Below, piece by piece: positions 1-5,245 of a DNA stretch of 7,849 nucleotides. This DNA is from Methylobacteriaceae bacterium (GTDB lineage Bacteria; Pseudomonadota; Alphaproteobacteria; Rhizobiales; Beijerinckiaceae): assembly GCA_031272615.1 (NCBI GenBank), contig JAISTL010000188.1:1-7849 (forward strand), in the 5' to 3' direction. Below the pieces are notes generated by a model. That model saw only the letters and a list, made by a program, of their open reading frames with translations, was not told the DNA's origin and ran no database searches. Made by a program: the position numbers and the translations under genes. The stretch's first letter is position 1, and each line of letters begins with the position of its first letter.

Positions 1-653
1 TCCTTTGTCGCGCCGTGCCAGTGCTTGACATTGGCGGGGATCGTCAGCGCATCGCCGGGCAGGAGCGGCCGCGCGTCCTTGCCCCACTCCTGATACCAGC
101 CTCTGCCGTAGGTGCAGAGCAGGACCTGGCCGCCGCCCCCGGTCGCTTTGTGAATATGCCAGTTGTTGCGGCAACCGGGTTCGAACGTGACATTGAAAAC
201 CGGCAAATCGCCGTCCGTCAGCCGTTTCAGATAACTTTGCCCGACAAAATACCGCGCGAACGCGTCATTGGGCTCGCCTATGGGGAAAATCCCGGGATTT
301 TGCGGAGGCGCGGCCGGGTCCGGCTCCGTCTCCGGTTCCGCCCATATGTCTTTTGCCAGGCGGAACGCCGCCCACGCCTTCGGCCAACCGCTGTAAAACG
401 CGAGATGAGTCAGCGCCTCGGCGATGACCTCTTTTGTGACGCCGTTTTGCTTCGCCTTGCGCAGGTGGAACGAAAGCGAGGAATCGAATATCCCGCCCGT
501 CAGAAGCGCCGTGACGGTAATCAGGCTGCGGTCCCGCGGGGAGAGTTGCGTTTCCCGTGACCACACCTCGCCGAACAGCACATCATCATTCAACCGGGCG
601 AACGTCGGCGCGAACGAACCGAGCGCGTCCTGTCCCGCTGTCACTTTTTCCAT
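1..653 (-). CDS. Carboxymuconolactone decarboxylase-like / cupin fusion protein, C-terminus cut off by the window edge
   Basis: 217 complete codons are visible and the frame runs off the left edge without a stop. Residues ~10-105 look like a CMD/AhpD-like helical domain (PRDRSLITVTALLTGG near 39-54, H63 in FHLRKAK, then TKEVIAEALTHLAFYSGWPKAWAAF). The AhpD CxxC pair is absent, so a peroxidase role is unlikely. A proline-rich linker (107-121) leads to a cupin barrel with a likely metal site: W165-H-I-H168 in motif 1, then PGDALTIPANVKHWH with H211 and H213 in motif 2. Q176 stands where many cupins have the metal-binding Glu. The ATG at 653 is preceded by GGAGGA at 662-667, eight bases away. 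Such CMD-cupin fusions are usually of unknown substrate; some small cupins of this kind are lyases or oxygenases. It is last in the visible block after the SDR remnant, so a role in small-molecule oxidation or detoxification is an inference. Probably only a few dozen residues are missing. Confidence 0.86.
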   Translation of the reverse strand, partial: MEKVTAGQDALGSFAPTFARLNDDVLFGEVWSRETQLSPRDRSLITVTALLTGGIFDSSLSFHLRKAKQNGVTKEVIAEALTHLAFYSGWPKAWAAFRLAKDIWAEPETEPDPAAPPQNPGIFPIGEPNDAFARYFVGQSYLKRLTDGDLPVFNVTFEPGCRNNWHIHKATGGGGQVLLCTYGRGWYQEWGKDARPLLPGDALTIPANVKHWHGATK

Positions 654-792
654 TGCAGTTATCCTCCGTTTTGAAATGCCGGGTTCCCCCCACGGGTGTC
701 TCGCAGGCCCGACAGTACAAAGCTTTCGCCGCCGCTTCGCCGCTTCCCGACGACGCCCCGGTGATGATGAAGACTTTATCTTTGACGGCCAT
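654..792 (-). pseudogene. Remnant of a short-chain dehydrogenase/reductase (SDR) gene, N-terminal stub only
   Basis: An ATG at 792 with GGGGAGA at 799-805, six bases upstream, begins a classical SDR Rossmann start: MAVKDKVFIITGASSGSGEA with the cofactor-binding TGxxxGxG motif at residues 11-18. SDR similarity stops near residue 25 (about position 718). The frame then reads unrelated sequence and would end at 586, inside the CMD-cupin gene. A normal SDR has about 245 residues, so roughly 90% is missing, including the NxxG, Ser and YxxxK catalytic elements. In another frame the stretch 718-659 is open and ends at TAA (659-661), just before the CMD start, where a full-length SDR would be expected to end; it may be a C-terminal stub. 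An internal deletion is the simplest explanation. The start lies 27 bases after the preceding stop, so the intact gene was probably in the same operon. A functional NAD(P) enzyme is excluded. Confidence 0.72.
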
Positions 793-819
793 GACGGGTC
801 TCCCCGGAAAATACGGTTG

Positions 820-2262
820 TTACGGCTTCCGGATACGGTTTTTGTCGAGCCAGTTGCCGATGTCGCCCTTCAGCGACGAACCGCCGGAATAATGGACTGA
901 TAACGCTTCACCCATATCGGCGTCGGGCGCGAGTTTGGAAATGGCGGTCAGGCTTTGCCCCAACCGTCCGCCGCCGTGACTGCAAAACGGAATGATGGTT
1001 TTCCCGGCAAAGTCGTACTCCTCCAGAAATGTGGCGATCGGCATCGGAATGGACGCCCACCAGTTCGGATAACCGAGAAGAACCGTATCGTACTGTTCCA
1101 TGTTTGCCACACGGTTTGCGAGTTTCGGTCTTGCCTGCGCGTTCTGGTCGCGTTGGGCTTCGTCGAGTACGGTGTTGTAGTCGCTGGAATACGGCTCGAC
1201 CGGGGTGATCGCGAACAAATCCGCGCCTGTCTGCCGTTGTATTTCCTCGGCAACCCCCTTGGTGTTGCCGCCCCATGAGAAATAGGCGATCAACACTTTA
1301 CCGTCGGCGGAGGTTTTGGCGGTTCGCGCCGCCGCACCTCCGACGACGCCTTTGCCCTCAGCGGCATTCAACACAAGCCTGATACCGATGTTGAAACTGC
1401 CCCTGTCGGCCGCCATGGTCGCCCGGTAGGCGCAGCGCATATTCTTGGCGAAGTCGTTCCAGCCGCCGCCGCGATAGACGCGGAGGGTTCCCGACGCAGG
1501 GCCGGCCGGGTCGGTTTGCGGCGCGGCATCATAGGCGCCGTAGTAATCCCAGACCCATTCGCCGACGTTGCCGTGCATGTCGTGCAGCCCATACGCATTG
1601 GGCGCAAAACTGCCGACATCCACCGTCTTCTGGCGGTAAAGGCCCGGCTTCGTCTCAAGCGACCCTTGCGAAAAGTAATTGTCTTCGATTCGATACGGGT
1701 AATGACCGTAATAGTTCGCCTCGTCGGCGCTGATGGAATGTTCGGTATTGAACGGCGTGGTCGTGCCGGCGCGACAGGCGTATTCCCACTCGGCTTCGGT
1801 GGGCAGGCGGTATCCGTTTGCGGCTCTGTCCCACCTCACGGCCGTGGTGTCGATGGTGTAAACCGGCGTCAATCCGTCCCTTTGGCTGAGAGCGTTGCAA
1901 AACGCGACGGCTTGCAGCCACGACACGTTTTCGACCGGCAGAGTTTCGCCGGAAAAGGACGCGGGGCTGTTGCCGAGCACATCCCGGTACTCCTTCTGCG
2001 TCACCTCACGGCGGCCGATGTAAAAATCGCTCACGGTCACCCTATGACGCGTTTCGTCCGCGCCGCGCCACGCTTCCGTATCCGGACTTCCCATATCGAA
2101 AGAACCGCCCCTGACCAGGACAAAACCATCCGGAATTTCGGCAGACGCCGTTTCCGCCCCGGTCACTTGCGGCGGGGCGGGCTGTCCGCAGGCCGTCACC
2201 AAGGATAACGCCGCCAGCAACGTCAGTTGAACAGCTGACAGGGATGCAGAGAATCGCTTCAC
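820..2262 (-). CDS. Lipoprotein fusion: SUMF1/FGE-like domain plus flavodoxin domain
   Basis: I chose the GTG at 2262 (480 residues) because GGGGGAGA lies eight bases upstream; it gives a clean lipoprotein signal (positive K2-R3, hydrophobic 8-22, lipobox LVTAC, C25). The open frame continues to 2349, but no signal peptide or RBS supports that start. Residues ~43-300 are an FGE-sulfatase/SUMF1 fold: GGSFDMGS near 52-59, YRLPTEAEWEYACRAG, HGNVGEWVWD, GGGWND 265-270, GIRLVL near 293-298. The two copper-binding catalytic cysteines of true formylglycine-generating enzyme are not there; only C277 (RCAYR) remains nearby, so formylglycine synthesis is unlikely. After an Ala/Gly linker, residues 320-478 are a flavodoxin of the Flavodoxin_4 kind: KVLIAYFS, FMN phosphate loop SWGGNT 329-334, YPNWWASIPMP, PFCSHGGG. 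Inference: a membrane-anchored extracytoplasmic FMN redox protein carrying a ligand-binding domain. It follows lysR by 120 bases on the same strand. Confidence 0.9.
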   Translation of the reverse strand: MKRFSASLSAVQLTLLAALSLVTACGQPAPPQVTGAETASAEIPDGFVLVRGGSFDMGSPDTEAWRGADETRHRVTVSDFYIGRREVTQKEYRDVLGNSPASFSGETLPVENVSWLQAVAFCNALSQRDGLTPVYTIDTTAVRWDRAANGYRLPTEAEWEYACRAGTTTPFNTEHSISADEANYYGHYPYRIEDNYFSQGSLETKPGLYRQKTVDVGSFAPNAYGLHDMHGNVGEWVWDYYGAYDAAPQTDPAGPASGTLRVYRGGGWNDFAKNMRCAYRATMAADRGSFNIGIRLVLNAAEGKGVVGGAAARTAKTSADGKVLIAYFSWGGNTKGVAEEIQRQTGADLFAITPVEPYSSDYNTVLDEAQRDQNAQARPKLANRVANMEQYDTVLLGYPNWWASIPMPIATFLEEYDFAGKTIIPFCSHGGGRLGQSLTAISKLAPDADMGEALSVHYSGGSSLKGDIGNWLDKNRIRKP

Positions 2263-2278
2263 CTTGAATATCTCCCCC
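2263..2278 (-). promoter_or_regulatory. Ribosome binding site that fixes the GTG start of the SUMF1-flavodoxin gene
   Basis: GGGGGAGA (2271-2278) stands eight bases before the GTG at 2262. No comparable site precedes the ATG- or GTG-like codons further upstream in the same frame. The lipoprotein signal begins exactly at this GTG. Confidence 0.75.
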
Positions 2279-2303
2279 AGTATGAACCCGCGCGTTCCTG
2301 AAC

Positions 2304-2328
2304 AAAAAAGGCATTCCCGATGGAATGC
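2304..2328 (-). terminator. Intrinsic terminator between lysR and the SUMF1-flavodoxin gene, possibly an attenuator
   Basis: On the minus strand GCATTCC (2328-2322), a four-base loop and GGAATGC (2317-2311) form a perfect 7-bp stem, followed by C and six Ts (2309-2304). It lies 55 bases after the lysR stop and 42 bases before the GTG of the next gene. It can simply end the lysR transcript. The 5' arm can also pair with an upstream GGTAATGC (2341-2334), which would break this hairpin, so it may act as a leader attenuator. Confidence 0.75.
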
Positions 2329-2361
2329 ACGCAGCATTACCCCAACCAATAGAAATGTCCA

Positions 2362-2376
2362 ATACTTATATCGTAT
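2362..2376. promoter_or_regulatory. LysR-type binding site ATAC-N7-GTAT over a possible -10 box
   Basis: The dyad ATAC-N7-GTAT is perfect and fits the T-N11-A consensus of LysR-type regulators. It lies seven bases beyond the stop of the lysR gene and upstream of the SUMF1-flavodoxin gene, the obvious candidate target. On the minus strand it contains TATAAG (2370-2365), a 5-of-6 match to a -10 box. No good -35 box is present at the right distance, as expected for an activated promoter. That LysR binds here is inference. Confidence 0.42.
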
Positions 2377-2382
2377 GTCTGA

Positions 2383-3255
2383 TTATGCCTTAAAGGCATT
2401 TCTCAGATGGTCAAGAAGCGCGCTCGTCGCCCGGGGCTGCATAAGGCTCTTTTTCCAAACCAGAAGCGATGTCGATTGCGTTTGGGGGAACAGAGGGACA
2501 AAAGAGAGGTTCTCGTAAACCGTGTCCAGTTTCAGGCAAAACGCCACCCCCATTTTTCGCTGAACCATAATCGCGATATTGTAGATGAGATTGTAACCAC
2601 CGGCGATTTCAACCGAGTCGTACAACCCGCCGAACCAGTTCGAGATCGGACTTTGCAGGGCGGCGCGATTGGGGATGAACAGCGGCTGCCCGACAAGGTC
2701 TTGCGGCGCAATCGTTTTCAGTTTTGCCAAATCGGAGTCGTTGTGAACCAGAATACCCCAGACTTCCTTTGCGGGCAGTCGCAGAAACTCGTACTTTCCG
2801 ATGTCGACAGGCTCCAGCAGCAGCCCGAGATCGAGCAGGCCCTTTTCAATCCGCTCCCTGATGTCGTCCGCGTCGCCGCTGTGGATATCGAAGCGGACCG
2901 CGGGATGGTGCAGTCGAAAAGATGAAAGCAAACCGGACAAATGGGTGAAGGAATTCAACTCGCCGCTGCCGATGGCGATATCTCCCGAGAGCTGTTCATC
3001 CCCCCGGGAGAACTCATGTCTGGTTTTGTCCGCAAGGGAAACGATTTCCTGCGCGCGGCGCTGCAGCAGCATGCCGTCCTCGGTGAGAATGATTCTGTGA
3101 TTGCTTCGCTCGAACAGCTTCACGCCAAGCTCGTCCTCGAGCTGCTGCAGCTGGCGCGAAAGAGTGGGTTGCGTGACGTGCAGCAGCGCCGCGGCTTTTG
3201 TGATGTTGCTTTCTCTGGCAACCATCAGAAAGTAATTCAAGACGCGAAGTTCCAT
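2383..3255 (-). CDS. LysR-type transcriptional regulator
   Basis: The gene encodes 290 residues, the usual LysR length, counted from the ATG at 3255. That start has GGGAGA at 3261-3266, five bases upstream, and puts the winged helix-turn-helix at the extreme N-terminus as in the family. An in-frame start at 3291 has no RBS and would lie upstream of the predicted -10 box. Residues 1-60 are the DNA-binding domain: LNYFLMVARESNITKAAALL, then TQPTLSRQLQQLEDELG at 28-44 and LFER. Residues ~88-290 form the periplasmic-binding-protein-like effector domain (GDIAIGSGE, AGGYNLIYNIAIMVQRKMGVAF). It is read in the same direction as the redox block beneath it, which it probably controls; the inducer cannot be read from the sequence. 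Sampled GC is about 48% (2521-2580), well below the fumarase and ABC-F genes. Confidence 0.95.
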   Translation of the reverse strand: MELRVLNYFLMVARESNITKAAALLHVTQPTLSRQLQQLEDELGVKLFERSNHRIILTEDGMLLQRRAQEIVSLADKTRHEFSRGDEQLSGDIAIGSGELNSFTHLSGLLSSFRLHHPAVRFDIHSGDADDIRERIEKGLLDLGLLLEPVDIGKYEFLRLPAKEVWGILVHNDSDLAKLKTIAPQDLVGQPLFIPNRAALQSPISNWFGGLYDSVEIAGGYNLIYNIAIMVQRKMGVAFCLKLDTVYENLSFVPLFPQTQSTSLLVWKKSLMQPRATSALLDHLRNAFKA

Positions 3256-3266
3256 ACGGGTCTCCC
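3256..3266 (-). promoter_or_regulatory. Ribosome binding site deciding the lysR start
   Basis: GGGAGA (3261-3266) stands five bases before the ATG at 3255. The upstream in-frame ATG at 3291 lacks such a site. Confidence 0.7.
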
Positions 3267-3277
3267 GGTTTTCGGAG

Positions 3278-3307
3278 AGTATAATCCGCATAAAAATACG
3301 CCGTCAA
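3278..3307 (-). promoter_or_regulatory. Probable sigma70-type promoter of lysR
   Basis: TTGACG (3307-3302) and TATACT (3283-3278) each match consensus at five of six positions, with an 18-base spacer. Transcription would start near 3271, giving a leader of about 16 bases that contains the RBS at 3261-3266. This is the best-looking promoter in the window. Confidence 0.58.
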
Positions 3308-3328
3308 CATTTCTGATGATTGGAAATG
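3308..3328. promoter_or_regulatory. Inverted repeat next to the lysR -35 box, candidate autoregulatory site
   Basis: CATTTC-N9-GAAATG is a perfect 6-bp inverted repeat directly upstream of the predicted -35 box. It also satisfies the LysR T-N11-A pattern (T3312, A3324). LysR-type proteins often bind near their own promoters, so autoregulation is a reasonable inference, but the repeat is short. Confidence 0.35.
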
Positions 3329-3380
3329 CCTGTTCACTATGACACGGAAACATATTTGCCGGGGGAAACCACCGGCGCCG

Positions 3381-3408
3381 AAAAAAGAGGCCGCGCGCGG
3401 CGGCCTCT
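3381..3408 (-). terminator. Strong intrinsic terminator after the fumarase gene
   Basis: On the minus strand AGAGGCCGC (3408-3400), loop CGCGC, GCGGCCTCT (3394-3386) form a perfect 9-bp GC-rich stem running into a T tract (to 3381). It lies 28 bases beyond the fumarase stop and separates fumarase transcription from the lysR promoter downstream. Confidence 0.93.
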
Positions 3409-3436
3409 CGTGGTCACATTGCCGTAAACCCGCGCC

Positions 3437-5068
3437 TCAGTGGCCGAGGTTCAGGTCGCGGAAGAAGTCGTTGCCCTTGTCGTCGGTGACGATGAAGGCC
3501 GGGAAATTCACCACCTCGATGCGGTAAATGGCTTCCATGCCCAGTTCCGGATATTCGATGAGCTCCACCTTGGTGATGCAGTCCTTGGCGAGGCGCGCCG
3601 CCGGGCCGCCGATGGAGCCGAGATAGAAGCCGCCGTGCTTCTGGCAGGCGAGGCGCACCTGGTCGGAGCGGTTGCCCTTGGAGAGCATCACCATGGAGCC
3701 GCCGAGTTCCTGGAACTGATCGACGTAGCTGTCCATGCGTCCGGCGGTGGTCGGGCCGAAGGAGCCCGCCGGCAGGCCCGCCGGGGTCTTGGCCGGCCCG
3801 GCATAGTACACCGGGTGGTTCTTGAAGTACTCGGGCATCGGTTCGCCGCGCTCGATGCGCTCGCGAATCTTGGCGTGGGCCAGGTCACGGGCGACGATCA
3901 CCGGGCCGTTGAGCGACAGCCGGGTGCGGATCGGATATTTGGAAAGCTGGGCCAGAATTTCCGGCATCGGTTTGTTGAGGTCGATGGCCACCGCCTCGCC
4001 GCCGAGGCTCTTCTCGTCGATATCCGGCAGGTATTTGGCCGGGTCCGTTTCCAGCTGTTCGAGGTAGACGCCGCCTTTGGTGATTTTGGCCTTCATCTGG
4101 CGGTCGGCGGAGCAGGAAACGCCGATGCCCACCGGCAGGGACGCGCCGTGGCGCGGCAGGCGCACCACCCGCACATCGAGGCAGAAATACTTGCCGCCGA
4201 ACTGGGCGCCGATGCCGAAGCCCTGGGTCATTTTCAGGATTTCCTGTTCCAGCTCCAGGTCGCGGAAGGCGTGGGGATTCTCCGAACCCTTGCCGGGCAG
4301 GCCGTCGAGATATTTGGTGGAGGCCAGCTTCACCGTTTTCAGGTTCATTTCCGCCGTCAGGCCGCCGATGACGATGGAGAGGTGATAGGGTGGGCAGGCG
4401 GCGGTGCCGATGGTGAGAATCTTCTCTTTCAAAAACGCCAGCAGCCGGTCATGGGTGAGAATCGACGGCGTCGCCTGGAACAGGAACGTCTTGTTGGCCG
4501 AGCCGCCGCCCTTGGCGACGAACAGGAACTTGTAGGCGCTCTCGCCCTCGGAATAGATCTCGATTTGCGCCGGCATGTTGTTGGCGGTGTTCTTCTCCTG
4601 GAACATCGTCAGCGGCGCCAGCTGGGAATAACGCAGGTTCTTCTTCAGATAGGCGTTGCGGATGCCCTCGGCGATGGCGGCTTCGTCGTGGCCGTCGGTC
4701 CACACCAGGCGCCCCTTTTTGCCCATGACGATGGCGGTGCCGGTATCCTGACACAGCGGCAGAACACCGCCGGCGGCGATATTGGCGTTCTTCAGCATGT
4801 CGTAGGCGACAAAGCGGTCATTGTCCGACGCCTCCGGGTCATCGAGGATGGCGCGCATCTGCTTGAGATGGGCGGGGCGCAGATGATGGTTGATGTCGAT
4901 GAGCGCGGCCTCGGCGAGATCCCTCAGCGCGGCGCTTTCCACAATCAACACTTCGTTCCCTCCAAGGTTTTCAACCCGGACACCCTGGTCGGTCACTTTG
5001 CGGTAGACAGTCGCATCCTCGCCGAGCGGAAACAGCTCCTGATGAACATAGGGAGGAAGGTCGGGCAT
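3437..5068 (-). CDS. fumA: Class I fumarate hydratase, [4Fe-4S] type
   Basis: The 543-residue product converts fumarate and malate reversibly in the TCA cycle, in the cytoplasm. Length is close to E. coli FumA (548). The three iron-sulfur ligands are visible: C106 (LCQDTGTA), C225 (AACPPYHL) and C319 ([11 protein letters not shown]). Residues matching the active site described for the Leishmania class I enzyme are also in place with the right spacing: D108, R146, H307, R394, T440, R444 and K464 (GPTTAGR, LSKGNRS). The N-terminal alpha domain covers about 10-330 and the C-terminal beta domain about 360-540. It should therefore be active and, like its class, oxygen- and superoxide-sensitive. 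The ATG at 5068 follows AAGGAG (5077-5082) by eight bases. It appears to be transcribed alone, with its own terminator and a 177-base upstream gap. fumA versus fumB cannot be decided from sequence. Confidence 0.97.
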   Translation of the reverse strand: MPDLPPYVHQELFPLGEDATVYRKVTDQGVRVENLGGNEVLIVESAALRDLAEAALIDINHHLRPAHLKQMRAILDDPEASDNDRFVAYDMLKNANIAAGGVLPLCQDTGTAIVMGKKGRLVWTDGHDEAAIAEGIRNAYLKKNLRYSQLAPLTMFQEKNTANNMPAQIEIYSEGESAYKFLFVAKGGGSANKTFLFQATPSILTHDRLLAFLKEKILTIGTAACPPYHLSIVIGGLTAEMNLKTVKLASTKYLDGLPGKGSENPHAFRDLELEQEILKMTQGFGIGAQFGGKYFCLDVRVVRLPRHGASLPVGIGVSCSADRQMKAKITKGGVYLEQLETDPAKYLPDIDEKSLGGEAVAIDLNKPMPEILAQLSKYPIRTRLSLNGPVIVARDLAHAKIRERIERGEPMPEYFKNHPVYYAGPAKTPAGLPAGSFGPTTAGRMDSYVDQFQELGGSMVMLSKGNRSDQVRLACQKHGGFYLGSIGGPAARLAKDCITKVELIEYPELGMEAIYRIEVVNFPAFIVTDDKGNDFFRDLNLGH

Positions 5069-5121
5069 GGTGTTAACTCCTTGTTTCTATGGGACCCCAC
5101 CGGTTTGTTATGGTTGTGCGC

Positions 5122-5149
5122 CGGCCGGACCCCACGGGATATCCGGCCG
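5122..5149 (-). other. Hairpin in the fumarase leader region
   Basis: CGGCCGGA and TCCGGCCG form a perfect 8-bp stem around a 12-base loop, 54 bases upstream of the fumarase start. No T tract follows on either strand, so it does not look like an intrinsic terminator. The loop and 3' arm overlap one copy of a 9-bp direct repeat (GGACCCCAC on the plus strand at 5092-5100 and 5127-5135), 35 bases apart. It may influence mRNA stability or translation; the function is unknown. Confidence 0.35.
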
Positions 5150-5161
5150 ATACGGAACAGT

Positions 5162-5189
5162 TTTACATCATTCCAATTCTGAATGACAC
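5162..5189 (-). promoter_or_regulatory. Weak candidate fumarase promoter with an internal inverted repeat
   Basis: GTGTCA (5189-5184) and TGTAAA (5167-5162) match the -35 and -10 consensus at four of six positions each, with a 16-base spacer. Between and over them lies the perfect inverted repeat TCATTC-N7-GAATGA (5168-5186), which could be an operator. Both signals are weak; no better promoter is visible in the 177-base gap. Confidence 0.25.
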
Positions 5190-5245
5190 ATGATAATTCG
5201 CCGCGCGCGGCAGTTTTGAACGGATAAGCTCATCTGCCGCCGGTC

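Noticed and set aside
15..560. A 181-codon plus-strand frame over the left-edge gene
   Set aside because: It is rich in Arg and Pro and has no domain; the minus-strand CMD-cupin frame has clear motifs and an RBS.
586..792. The 68-codon SDR-like frame as a functional small gene
   Set aside because: Only the cofactor-loop part is SDR-like; the rest has no similarity to the family and its end overlaps the next gene.
820..2262. Annotation as a true formylglycine-generating enzyme (sulfatase activator)
   Set aside because: The two catalytic copper-binding cysteines are missing and no sulfatase gene is present in the window.
2263..2349. N-terminal extension of the SUMF1-flavodoxin protein up to 2349
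   Set aside because: It would place 29 residues before the signal peptide, has no RBS and would start upstream of the terminator hairpin. The GTG at 2262 is better supported.
5122..5149. Fumarase-leader hairpin as the terminator of the ABC-F gene
   Set aside because: There is no T tract behind it on the minus strand and it lies about 100 bases past the ABC-F stop, so I list it only as a hairpin.
3440..5182. A 580-codon open frame on the plus strand opposite the fumarase gene
   Set aside because: It is the antisense shadow of a GC-rich conserved gene: low-complexity composition, no recognisable domain and no RBS. The minus-strand fumarase has all catalytic residues and a terminator.
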